From assembly GCA_043777375.1 (NCBI GenBank), contig JAYWHX010000142.1, positions 41,268-105,267 on the forward strand: a DNA stretch of 64,000 nucleotides, in the 5' to 3' direction. The stretch comes from TH-plancto1 sp043777375. GTDB taxonomy: Bacteria > Planctomycetota > Planctomycetia > Planctomycetales > Planctomycetaceae. Below, piece by piece: positions 31,538-40,104 of the stretch. The position numbers and the translations under genes are program-made. Below the pieces are notes generated by a model that had not been told where the DNA came from, did no database searches, and saw nothing but the letters and a program-made list of their open reading frames with translations. Numbering within the stretch: position 1 is the first letter of the stretch; each line of letters opens with the position of its first letter.

Positions 31538-32572
31538 ATGCAATTGGCAATCCAAGGCAGACTCACTGATTGTCTAACGCGACAGCGATCAGGAATCATC
31601 GAGCTGGCGTCAGAGCTGGGAATTCGTGCCTTGGAACTCTCGAACGATGAGGTCTTAGACCACAATCATGTCCGCGAAATTCAAACACGGCTCGACGCAC
31701 ATGGTGTTCGACTGGTGTCGACGTACGCTTATTGCTGGAACACCGAGCGGGATGGCTCATTTCCTCAAGCAGCCCTCGATCAGGCTCACCGAAGCCTGGA
31801 TCGTGCTCAGCTCTTGGGTGCGGAGATGATTGTTCTCCTGAATCCTCCTCCGAAGATCGGGGCATCCGTTCAAGAGATGCGGCAATCATTCGCCCGCTGT
31901 GCTGACCTGCTGGTTCCAGAAATCCAGCGTCGGGGTCTGCAAGTGAACTTCAATAACTCGGGAGCCAGCGCTGCTTATTTCGGACAAGCACTGTACTTGA
32001 AACAGATGTGCGAGCAGTACGCCCCACAGGCCCGATTGACGTTTGATGTCGGGAACTGGATGTTGGCGGGGGAATCAGTCCACGAGGCGATCGACCTGTT
32101 GGCACCGTGGATCTCGATGGTCCATGTGAAAGACTGGACGATTCAAGCGAGTTCAGGCTCGGTGCGGTCGAAAGCCAGGGGGAGAATCCAAAGCGTCGCG
32201 CGGACGATTCTGAACAGCCCACTCCAAGGGCTGTTCAGATCTGTGGGACGGGCTTTCGGGCTCAAGCGTCGCCTTCAGCCGGGGACGCTGGGCGTTGATG
32301 GAACTTGGTACATCGGGGCGATTGCGGGACAGGGAGTGCTCGACCAGCGAGCGATTCTCACACACCTGCATCGCGTCGGGTTTAACGGGCATCTGTGCAT
32401 CGAGTACGAGGGACTGCAAGATCAGACGGCATCACTCCGGCAGAGTGCCCTGTTCGTGAAATCGATTCTGGCGGAAGTCCTGAATGAGCCGCCGCCCCGA
32501 GTGCCATTCCCAGAGCCCCCATCCCGATCGGTTGCAGCCCCACAGGTGCCCGGCCAGACAAACGATTCCTGA
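31538..32572 (+). CDS. xylose isomerase-like TIM-barrel protein
   Basis: Sugar phosphate isomerase/epimerase-like protein (344 aa). Start ATG 31538 gives MQLAIQGRLTD, the usual first strand of the fold; the frame opens at 31484. Strand-end residues that typically bind a divalent metal can be seen in EMIVLLNPPP, LTFDVGNWMLAGES, VHVKDW and HLCIEYEG. The substrate is not evident. The last 63 codons overlap the 3' end of the convergent glycosyltransferase gene; the tail (EPPPRVPFPEPPSRSVAAP) looks unstructured, so the conserved part ends before or near the overlap. A short hairpin lies in the coding sequence at 32210-32238. Confidence 0.82.
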   Translation: MQLAIQGRLTDCLTRQRSGIIELASELGIRALELSNDEVLDHNHVREIQTRLDAHGVRLVSTYAYCWNTERDGSFPQAALDQAHRSLDRAQLLGAEMIVLLNPPPKIGASVQEMRQSFARCADLLVPEIQRRGLQVNFNNSGASAAYFGQALYLKQMCEQYAPQARLTFDVGNWMLAGESVHEAIDLLAPWISMVHVKDWTIQASSGSVRSKARGRIQSVARTILNSPLQGLFRSVGRAFGLKRRLQPGTLGVDGTWYIGAIAGQGVLDQRAILTHLHRVGFNGHLCIEYEGLQDQTASLRQSALFVKSILAEVLNEPPPRVPFPEPPSRSVAAPQVPGQTNDS

Positions 32573-33449
32573 GTTTTCCGCTGAGAAACTGGATCGTAAA
32601 TCCTGGACAACGCAGCGCGTTGAAAATTGCCTTGGCCGCGTACTTGAATGTGGCCCCCCAGCGCCGAGCCCGGAAGTAGAGCCAAGCCAACTTCAAGTAT
32701 CGCTCGGTCCGCATGCGGTACCGGTGATGCCGAAACAGGAGAGGGATCTCTCCGACAAACTTCTTCAGGATGCGTTCGGAGTTGTCGGCCACCACATCGG
32801 GATTCGCCGTCTGATTGGCCCCATGCCGCCTCAGTCCTGTCAACGGTGAGTCGATATACAGAATCTCATGCTCGTTGGAAATTCGCCGCCAGAGGTCCCA
32901 GTCACAACACATTAAGCTCTCGTCAAACCCTCCCACCTTGTCCAGCACGTCCCGCGACAAAACGATGGAAGAGTGCGACCCGACGATCACCACATTATAG
33001 AGCAGCTCTTCGTAGAGCGTTTTCTCTCGAAGCGGTGGCCGTTGCAGTAAGAATCGCGAAATCAACCGTTGCTGTTGGTCAATGGTGTCCACGTAGGCCG
33101 AAGAATGGACCGCAGCTGCCTGCGGATTTGAACGCAGGAGCGCCAGCTGAAGTTCCAGCTTCTCTGGCATCCAGTAATCATCCGCATCCAGAAATCCCAA
33201 GTACCGACCCGTCGAGTGAGAGATCCCCGTATTACGCGCAGCTGAGTCACCGCGATTGGATTGGAAGACATACCGGACGCGATGATCGGACTGAAATGAC
33301 TCGACCACTTCACGAGTGTTGTCTGTCGATCCATCATCTACGATGATTAATTCTAAATCTTGCCATGTTTGCGTCAGCACACTCTGGATTGCGGTCCCCA
33401 GAAAGCACGCATAGTTGTACGTCGGAATGATAACGCTGACTTCTGGCAA
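32382..33449 (-). CDS. family 2 glycosyltransferase
   Basis: GT-A fold glycosyltransferase (355 aa). SVIIPTYN near residues 5-12, nucleotide-binding LIIVDDGSTDNT near 34-45, NRGDSAARNTGI near 66-77 and the DxD equivalent LDADDYW near 88-94. It starts with a TTG at 33449; the next residues PEVSVIIPTYN match the family's normal start and no ATG lies upstream in frame. The C-terminal 60 residues are Pro/Ala/Gly-rich and overlap the convergent TIM-barrel gene by 191 bases. Likely adds a sugar to a surface polysaccharide or lipid; the acceptor is unknown. Confidence 0.88.
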   Translation of the reverse strand: MPEVSVIIPTYNYACFLGTAIQSVLTQTWQDLELIIVDDGSTDNTREVVESFQSDHRVRYVFQSNRGDSAARNTGISHSTGRYLGFLDADDYWMPEKLELQLALLRSNPQAAAVHSSAYVDTIDQQQRLISRFLLQRPPLREKTLYEELLYNVVIVGSHSSIVLSRDVLDKVGGFDESLMCCDWDLWRRISNEHEILYIDSPLTGLRRHGANQTANPDVVADNSERILKKFVGEIPLLFRHHRYRMRTERYLKLAWLYFRARRWGATFKYAAKAIFNALRCPGFTIQFLSGKLRNRLSGRAPVGLQPIGMGALGMALGAAAHSGLPPESISRTGHSAGVMPSDLAVPRTRCTDAR

Positions 33450-33618
33450 TTGATTGAGTCCAAGAGTGTCTCTGGCTGACCGCGATTCGACAGGGTAACC
33501 TCATGTCCCGGAGTGCCCGCCGGTCAATGAGAAATTTATCTCATATCGCATCGACAGGCGAGATCTGTTTGGGAGCGGGACTCGTGCATGAATTCGTGAA
33601 AAGTCAGGCAGCCAAGAG

Positions 33619-33975
33619 ATGACTCTGATTGAAAGACACGGCGTCACGCGCCGCTGGTCCGATGCCGTCGTTCACGGCGGTGTCGCCCACTTCGTCGAGG
33701 TCGCCGATGACCCGTCGCAGGACATGCACGGACAGGTCGCCCAGATCCTAAACCAGATCGACACCCGGCTGGCCCTCGTCGGCAGTGACCGCACGCGTCT
33801 GCTGCAAGTGCTGATCTACCTCACCGACCTGAAGCAGATCACCATCCTCAACGAGCAGTGGGACAACTGGGTCCCCGCCGGCCACGCCCCTTCGCGAGCC
33901 TGCGTCCAAGCCGGACTCGCCACCGGTTACCTCATCGAGATGGTCGTCACAGCTGCGGTGCTGGAGATTGTGTGA
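33619..33975 (+). CDS. RidA/YjgF-family protein
   Basis: A 118-aa protein of the Rid family, trimeric deaminases that hydrolyse reactive enamine/imine intermediates from PLP enzymes. The conserved arginine appears in HAPSRACVQAGLA (about residue 96) and the glutamate in YLIEMVVTAAV (about 110), so the imine deaminase residues of RidA seem present. The VHGGVAHFVEVADD N-terminal segment differs from typical RidA (SNG.xxxxSGQ), which points to a Rid4-7 type subgroup. Stands alone, followed by a repeat region. Confidence 0.88.
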   Translation: MTLIERHGVTRRWSDAVVHGGVAHFVEVADDPSQDMHGQVAQILNQIDTRLALVGSDRTRLLQVLIYLTDLKQITILNEQWDNWVPAGHAPSRACVQAGLATGYLIEMVVTAAVLEIV

Positions 33976-34044
33976 GGCCGAAATGTCTCACCGACAGCGA
34001 GCGCCGGACGTCAGTCCGCCGTGCCCGCGAGACGCGAATCTCTC

Positions 34045-34150
34045 AAGAGGAGGCTCACACGAAGGCACCAAGAAGAGATGGACAGCCTCGCTTCTGGCCC
34101 GGTTCCATCCTCTTTGTGCCTTCGTGCCTTTGTGTGAGACATTTCCTCTT
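34045..34150. repeat. interrupted hairpin repeat (cacgaaggcacc type)
   Basis: Left arm 34045-34081 (aagaggaggctcacacgaag start) pairs with 34105-34150 (ending gtgtgagacatttcctctt) with mismatches. It occupies most of the gap 33976-34300. Confidence 0.65.
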
Positions 34151-34274
34151 CACCACGTTCACAAACTGCCCAGCAATGCTTCACGCGGGCTGTACGAACA
34201 CATCCTGTGAGCGGCCAGGCGCTGAGGATCAGCTGTCTCTTGCTCACTTTGGCTGACGCTGAGGGTTACGGGAA

Positions 34275-34299
34275 GACAGGCTGGAAGCCTATCCCACGG
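34275..34299. repeat. gtgggataggctt repeat, half copy
   Basis: gacaggctggaagcctatcc... matches the right arm of the perfect palindrome at 18513-18538; no left arm is present. It touches the stop codon of the fructose-bisphosphatase gene. Confidence 0.7.
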
Positions 34300-34300
34300 G

Positions 34301-36295
34301 TTACGACCGCACGGCTTGTCGCCAGTCGTCCTGCCGGAGGTCGTTGTTGCGGTACAGTTCGATCAAGCGTTCGAGCATGGTAATATCGCAGCGGAACTGT
34401 TCGCCGCGTTCGGTGTCGGCCATGCGGCGGGGGGTCGGCCACTCGCGGACGACGGTGATGCTGGGGACGATGTCCACGCCGTCGCGGACAGCTGCGTCGA
34501 CCGATTCGAAGTGGTGGTGTTTAGCGAGGAGGGTGCGGTCGGCTTCGAGCACGAGCGTGAAGCCGTGATCGCCGTAGGCTTCGGAGAAGGCCCCGTCGAT
34601 GGTGATCGCCTTGCCGCTACGTTTGATGGGAGACTCCCCGGCCTCGATGCGGACCGGGACGTGACCGTTGACGATCAGCCCGCTTTTCGGATCGACGCCG
34701 AACTCGGCCAGGATCTTCTCACAGAACCAGGCCTCGTGGATGAGGGCGAAGTAGGGGTCCTTGGTCTCGTGATGCGGGGCCTTGTCAGCGATGAAGTCCC
34801 GCTCCAGCGTGGCGATGCGGTCCTTGCCGAACAGCGGCGAGCGCGGACCACTCCACAGATACCACAGCACGTCGAGATGTTGCTCCTGCTTCTGCTCCAT
34901 CGCGCGGGCGACAACACGCTCGATGGCGTGGAACATCTCCAGGCCGCTGAGTTGTTCGCCCTCGATCGGCATGGGGAGAAACTCGCCTTTCTCATCGCAC
35001 GGGACGCAGCCGTGGAAGATCAGGTGGTCGTCCCGCCGCAGGTACATCGACCCGTTCTCGACGATGTACTTCAAGTGATTCCACAGCTTTTGGCTGTGCA
35101 TGAACGAGTATTTCAACCGGTCGACGCAGAGCCGTTCCTCCGCGCAGAGAGCATATGGATCGGCGGGATCGATCGTGGGAAGCGACTTGTCGCGGAGCGC
35201 GTACTTCACGCCCTCGATCTCAATTGTCCCGGCGGCATGGTCGATCCGGTGGAGCAGACGGCGGTGGTCCATGTTCCATTCGGGATGGCGGGCGATCATC
35301 TGCCCTTCGAGTTTGAACTGCATAATCGCTGCCGCTTTTTGCATGCGGGCGACGATCAGATTCTCTCGCATGCCGTCGGCTTTTGGCATGAAGTGTGTCG
35401 CGGGGTCGTCCGGGTAGATCGTGCGGACAAGATGCTCCAGCGGGGTGAGCGGGATGCTGTACCCCTCGTCGAGTTGTCGCAGGCAGCGGTAGCGCAATGA
35501 AACTCGCAGCACGTTGCAGAGCAAAGCTTCGCACCCCAGCCCGGCCCCCAGCCAAGCGGCATCGTGGTTGCCCCAGATGAACGAGACATTCGGTTGCTCG
35601 CTGAGATAGTCGACCACCCGGTCGCCGCTGCGTCCGCGATCCCAGCAGTCGCCACCGATGATCAGCTCATAAATCGCCAGGTTGCGGATCAACCGGCCGG
35701 TGATGTGAATCAGATGCAGAGCTCGCCCGCGACGCAGCATTTCGTCGACGATGGCCTCGAAGAACTCCGGTCCGCGCTCGTTGGTCGGCTCGTGTAGCAT
35801 CTCCGAAAAGAGGTCCGCGAACTCCGGCGGGAAGACCTGCATCGCGCGCTTGAGGCTGTAGCGTGAGGCGAGAACTCGCACCAGCTCGAACTGGTGCCGC
35901 AGCGTTCGCCGGGCATAGGTCCGCAGCTCGCCCGGGTCGGTCAGCGTCTGTTCCAACTTGAGCGTGACCTCGGCGGGGTAGAAGATGAGCGTCAGGAACT
36001 CCTGAAACTCCGACGGCTCCATCTTGTCGAGGAACAGCTTCTCAACCAGCGGCCGCAACGTCCCCGAGGCATTGTTAATCACATGCCGTAGCTTCTTGTC
36101 CTCTCCGTGAATGTCGCTGATGACATGCACTGTGCCTTTGGGCAGCGTGAGGACCGCCGAAAGTCGCGCGATCTCAGCGAGCGCAGAATCGATGTTCGGA
36201 AACTCGCGGGCGAGAGCGCGTAGCAAAGTGAGTTCGTAGCGACTCGGCTCCAAATCAGCGGGGCCGGGCTGGCTGTTGCGTCGGTCGTGGGGCAT
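34301..36295 (-). CDS. fbp: fructose-1,6-bisphosphatase class III
   Basis: Gluconeogenic enzyme of the calcineurin-like phosphoesterase type found in Firmicutes (664 aa, family about 640-670). Metal-binding motifs: DIHG at residues 61-64, GGDCWDRG at 214-221, GNHD at 242-245, and later GHVPV near 555. The ATG at 36295 is chosen (MPHDRRN); an in-frame TTG lies three codons upstream, and neither has a clear ribosome binding site. Cytoplasmic. Single gene, ending directly at a half copy of a dispersed repeat. Class III enzymes are less common outside Firmicutes and Bacteroidetes but occur in planctomycetes. Confidence 0.93.
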   Translation of the reverse strand: MPHDRRNSQPGPADLEPSRYELTLLRALAREFPNIDSALAEIARLSAVLTLPKGTVHVISDIHGEDKKLRHVINNASGTLRPLVEKLFLDKMEPSEFQEFLTLIFYPAEVTLKLEQTLTDPGELRTYARRTLRHQFELVRVLASRYSLKRAMQVFPPEFADLFSEMLHEPTNERGPEFFEAIVDEMLRRGRALHLIHITGRLIRNLAIYELIIGGDCWDRGRSGDRVVDYLSEQPNVSFIWGNHDAAWLGAGLGCEALLCNVLRVSLRYRCLRQLDEGYSIPLTPLEHLVRTIYPDDPATHFMPKADGMRENLIVARMQKAAAIMQFKLEGQMIARHPEWNMDHRRLLHRIDHAAGTIEIEGVKYALRDKSLPTIDPADPYALCAEERLCVDRLKYSFMHSQKLWNHLKYIVENGSMYLRRDDHLIFHGCVPCDEKGEFLPMPIEGEQLSGLEMFHAIERVVARAMEQKQEQHLDVLWYLWSGPRSPLFGKDRIATLERDFIADKAPHHETKDPYFALIHEAWFCEKILAEFGVDPKSGLIVNGHVPVRIEAGESPIKRSGKAITIDGAFSEAYGDHGFTLVLEADRTLLAKHHHFESVDAAVRDGVDIVPSITVVREWPTPRRMADTERGEQFRCDITMLERLIELYRNNDLRQDDWRQAVRS

Positions 36296-36606
36296 CGCGT
36301 TCAAGGTCTGTCGCTCTGTGGTTCGAGGGCCAAGCTGGCAACAGCCCGGCAGGAGCGGATCGTACTACAAGCTGCTGTGTAGCAAGAGGCCAATTGCCCT
36401 GTTCTCTGGAAGAGCAGCCTCGCGTGAAGGCGAGGAGACGTGAAGCAGGAATCTCTCCGGGTCTCACGACCTTCACGGCTCAGCGATATCGTGAAAGGTC
36501 TGCTTTCCGAACTCACTCGCTCAAAGCCGGATTTTTCGTTTCGGCCTGAGAAGAGGGCGAACTCCGGTAAGACCATCCGGCTCACGCCGGACGCTCGCCG
36601 TGATGT
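36296..36606. other. gap with small hairpin, no gene
   Basis: Between fbp and the YhaN-like gene, both minus strand. ccatccggctcacgccggac near 36574-36592 forms a 5-bp hairpin 15-30 bases after the YhaN stop and may act as a terminator or REP. Nothing else is recognised. Confidence 0.4.
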
Positions 36607-39600
36607 TTAATTCGTGCGGGTGGAGGTCGGCAACTCGACCGGCATTAACCCCGGCACCACTTCGCGGGCCAAGTCTACGACATGCCGGTGGCAGGTGAAG
36701 AACAACACTTGAACGGTCTGGGAGATATCGGCCAGCGCGACCAGGGTTTGCCGGGTACGTTCCGCATCGAAGTTGACCAGCACGTCATCAATCACAATCG
36801 GCAGCGGCTGATTGCCCTGGCAATAATGCAGGACGTACGCCAAACGGATCGCCAGAAACAGCTGCTCTCGTGTACCGGTGCTGAGCTGATCGGGAGTGAA
36901 CTCCACGCGGTCGGCGCGTCGAATCAGAACCTGCTTCTGGCCTCCCCCGGAACGATCAAACTGGACGTACTTTCCGCCCGTCATCTGTGAGAGCAACCGC
37001 GAGACCGTCGCGATCATCTCGGGCTGATTCTCCTGTTCGAAGCGAGTGACAGCAGAGTTCAGCAGGTGCCGGGCATAGACCAGTGGCATGTAGCGATCGA
37101 CTTCCGCCGCCAGCTGTGAACGCTGCTGGGCCAGCCTCTCGTTGAGGATGGCGACTTCCTCCGAGCCATTGAGCCGCGCGAGTGCATCGCGCGCGAGGGC
37201 TTCGGCACCGTCGGCCACCTTGCGTTCCGCCTCCGCGAGTTTCAGTTGTTCCGCCAGATCGCCTTCTTGCCCCCGCAAGATGACGATGTCAGTCCCCAAC
37301 AACGAGGATTCAAACTCGTCGCGATCCTCGCCCGCTCGAATGAGGTTCACATCGCGGATCAATTGATCGATATCACAGTCCAGCTGAAATGCATTCTCGG
37401 CACGTGAGACGACTTCGAGGAATTCGGTGTCCGTGGTGGTCTCAGCCAGTTTGAACAGGTGCGTTCGCCGGGAGTGGTACTCTTCCAGGCGATTCCGGAG
37501 TGACTGCATCGCCTCGTGCGAGGCATCCAGTTCCTGTGACAGAGCGTCATGTTTACGCTGTGCTTCGACAGCGAGCTCGGCGGACTCGTCCAGCGATTTG
37601 AGGGCCAGCTCGGTGGGATCTGGCAATCGCTCAGGGGCGATCGCCTGGCAGATTGCCTGAACCCGTTGGTCGAACTCCGCAATGCGCGCGTTCATGGCGG
37701 CAATGCGAGCCTCTTCGCCCGGCAGACTATCCAGTCGCACACGAGTGGCGGTCAGCTTACTGATCACATCGCGGGCCAATGCGGTGTCCCACTCTTCCGG
37801 CAGCTGAAGACGTTGCAGAACGGTTTTCCATTGGGATTTCGCAGCTGTCTCTCGCGTGGCCAGGTCATGCAATGCCGCGTCATGCTTTGTGAGTTGTTGT
37901 TCGAGTCGGCGAACTTCTTTCTGCAAGTCAGCGGCACTCTTCAACTGGTCTTTCGCATTGCGGACGGTCTCTCTGCTCGAGATCAGCAACGTGGCCACAT
38001 CTCCGATTGTCTCTCCGCAGGCTATGCGGAGCCGTTGCTCGAATGCAGCGAGGCGACCGCTCAATGATGATTGCTCAGCGACCAGTTCGTCGCGACGGGC
38101 AATCGTCTCGCAGGCGGCTCGATGATCGTGAAGCCAGCCGAGCATGGCCTCCGGAGCGAGCGGTTGCAGGCCGCACGGCTTCCAGAGAGTGTCCCACTGC
38201 GTGTGCAGATCGGACTGCTGACGTTCCAGTTCATTGACCTTCTTTCGCTTGTCGTCGATTCGGACGTTCAATGCATTGAGTTGGCGATTCAGCCCCTCGC
38301 GCTGGGCGACTTCATGAGCGTTCTCAAAGATCTGGTCAGCGATCTCGTCAGCTTGACGGACTGAGCGTTCGTAACTCTCGGGCAGAGACGCCGTGGGTGC
38401 TCCACTGAGCCAAGCAGTGATGACTGAGTCACAGTTCTCAGCTGCGATGTACTTCTGATGAACCAGCGACCAACCCTGATTGCGCCTTTGGCGTGCGGAA
38501 TCACGCTCTCCCAGGCTGGGAATATTTCGTCCGGAGAGCGATGTGGCGAGCGTTTTCTCAATCTCTCGCTGCTGAGACTCATCGTCTGCGAGTGAGGCCT
38601 TCACCGTGCGAAGTTCTCCCAGCAGATCGGCAAAGCGTGTCTCAAAGTGGGCGACCGATTCAGCTCGTGGAACAGGTAACTCGTGCAGTGACGGAGTGGT
38701 GTCCGCAAGTGGAGGAGTGAGCTTGCGAGACTGAGTCGCCAGTTTTCGTTCGAGCTTTGCCAGCTCTCCGCGTAAGTCATCCCACTGCTTCTGATGTGAG
38801 AAGAACTCGGCTTCTCCGGCGAGTACGGCCTCGATCGAAGTCACTTCTCGCTGAGTGCCGATCTCGCAGTGCTCAGCGCGCGTCCGCGAGAGGTTGTCAG
38901 CATCACTTTCCCGTTTGGTCGTGAGCTTGGTGAGTGCCGTCTTGCATTCGTCAAACTCATCGTGGATGCGGTCGATCTCATGCTGCGTCGCCGCGTCGAC
39001 GACGAAAGCTTGCAGGTCTGTGTGTCCCCAGCCGGGGCGTAATTCTGCCAACTCGCGGTCAATCCGCAGCTGAGTCTCTTGCAGCGATCGTTGGCGCTGA
39101 GGGAGGTCCTGCTTGGCTTCAATGGCGGACTGTCTCAATTCCAAACACAGCTTGATTTCAGTCTGCTGAGAGACCGCTAAGGGATGGAGTTGAAGTGCCT
39201 CAAGCCCCTTGGTCGCTCGCTCGCTCGCGGCTCTCCGCAGAGTTTGTTCTTCGGCAACGGACTTCAGCTCTTTGCAGATTTCTAGATACTGTTGGCGTAC
39301 GTCCGTGGGGATGCCTGGGGGAACCACGACCCCATTTCGCTCGTTGCGACGCTGCTGTAATAACCACCACTGTGGCCACGCGCGAACCAGCTTTTCGATC
39401 TTCGAATGCTGTCGGCGCAGCTGATCGACCTGGTCGTGCCAGGTCCTCGCCTGCTCCGAGGATTTGGCCGCTGCGGCTTCGGCGGCATGGTAATTGTCAG
39501 GACGCAGGGCACGGTCTTTGATCTCTTTGGAGAGCTTCTTCAGATCAGCCAGCAGAGCATTGAGCGTCGGCTTGGAACCACCCTTCTTGAACAGTTCGTC

Positions 39601-40104
39601 CGCTTGACGGGTGAGATCGGCGATGACTTTGTCGGGACTGCTGGTCCCGCCCAAGCTACCGCTGAAGAGAGCGGATTGCAGGCTCTCGTGCCTCAGACTT
39701 TCTTCGCCTTGGCTCAGCTGATCGAGGCCGAAGGCAAAGACCGATTCGAACAAGCCGCGATCAGCATGGTCCAACATCCGCAACCAGCCCACGTCATCGA
39801 GGTCGGTCGGTTGGCCATCGACCTTGATCGAGACCTTGTCCTTATTCCCCTTGCGACGTGCCAGCTCCACTTTGCGGCCGTCTCGCAATTCGAGATGAGC
39901 CACTCCCGACATCGTGCCGGGTCCACTGAAGTCATACGGCGATCTCGCTGGAAAATCGAACAGCACTCCCCGCAGGAACTGCAGCAGAGTGGTCTTCCCA
40001 GCTTCGTTCGGACCATAGATAACTTGCAGCCCGTGACCGGGGAACACGAGGTCGAACTCGTGGAAATGCCCGAAACGATTGATGTGCAGTTGCCGGAGTT
40101 TCAT
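36607..40104 (-). CDS. SMC-like AAA ATPase, YhaN/SbcC type
   Basis: A 1165-aa P-loop ATPase with long coiled coils. Walker A GPNEAGKTT near residues 31-39, a Q-loop/FDFPARSPYDFSG segment near 50, long heptad-rich helices from about 180 to 1000, and the Walker B half ending PLPIVIDDVLVNFDAERTRQTL near 1100 with the signature TGTREQLFLAIRL before it. The N-terminus MKLRQLHINRFGHFHEFDLVF is that of YhaN. ATG 40104 overlaps the upstream nuclease stop by four bases (ATGA) and has GGAGG six bases upstream, so the two proteins are made together, presumably as a DNA end-processing complex like SbcCD or Rad50-Mre11. Confidence 0.9.
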   Translation of the reverse strand: MKLRQLHINRFGHFHEFDLVFPGHGLQVIYGPNEAGKTTLLQFLRGVLFDFPARSPYDFSGPGTMSGVAHLELRDGRKVELARRKGNKDKVSIKVDGQPTDLDDVGWLRMLDHADRGLFESVFAFGLDQLSQGEESLRHESLQSALFSGSLGGTSSPDKVIADLTRQADELFKKGGSKPTLNALLADLKKLSKEIKDRALRPDNYHAAEAAAAKSSEQARTWHDQVDQLRRQHSKIEKLVRAWPQWWLLQQRRNERNGVVVPPGIPTDVRQQYLEICKELKSVAEEQTLRRAASERATKGLEALQLHPLAVSQQTEIKLCLELRQSAIEAKQDLPQRQRSLQETQLRIDRELAELRPGWGHTDLQAFVVDAATQHEIDRIHDEFDECKTALTKLTTKRESDADNLSRTRAEHCEIGTQREVTSIEAVLAGEAEFFSHQKQWDDLRGELAKLERKLATQSRKLTPPLADTTPSLHELPVPRAESVAHFETRFADLLGELRTVKASLADDESQQREIEKTLATSLSGRNIPSLGERDSARQRRNQGWSLVHQKYIAAENCDSVITAWLSGAPTASLPESYERSVRQADEIADQIFENAHEVAQREGLNRQLNALNVRIDDKRKKVNELERQQSDLHTQWDTLWKPCGLQPLAPEAMLGWLHDHRAACETIARRDELVAEQSSLSGRLAAFEQRLRIACGETIGDVATLLISSRETVRNAKDQLKSAADLQKEVRRLEQQLTKHDAALHDLATRETAAKSQWKTVLQRLQLPEEWDTALARDVISKLTATRVRLDSLPGEEARIAAMNARIAEFDQRVQAICQAIAPERLPDPTELALKSLDESAELAVEAQRKHDALSQELDASHEAMQSLRNRLEEYHSRRTHLFKLAETTTDTEFLEVVSRAENAFQLDCDIDQLIRDVNLIRAGEDRDEFESSLLGTDIVILRGQEGDLAEQLKLAEAERKVADGAEALARDALARLNGSEEVAILNERLAQQRSQLAAEVDRYMPLVYARHLLNSAVTRFEQENQPEMIATVSRLLSQMTGGKYVQFDRSGGGQKQVLIRRADRVEFTPDQLSTGTREQLFLAIRLAYVLHYCQGNQPLPIVIDDVLVNFDAERTRQTLVALADISQTVQVLFFTCHRHVVDLAREVVPGLMPVELPTSTRTN

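Noticed and set aside
34316..35500. 394-codon plus-strand open frame
   Set aside because: Antisense to the fructose-bisphosphatase gene, whose motifs are clear; the translation has no recognisable fold and a codon pattern that mirrors the other strand.
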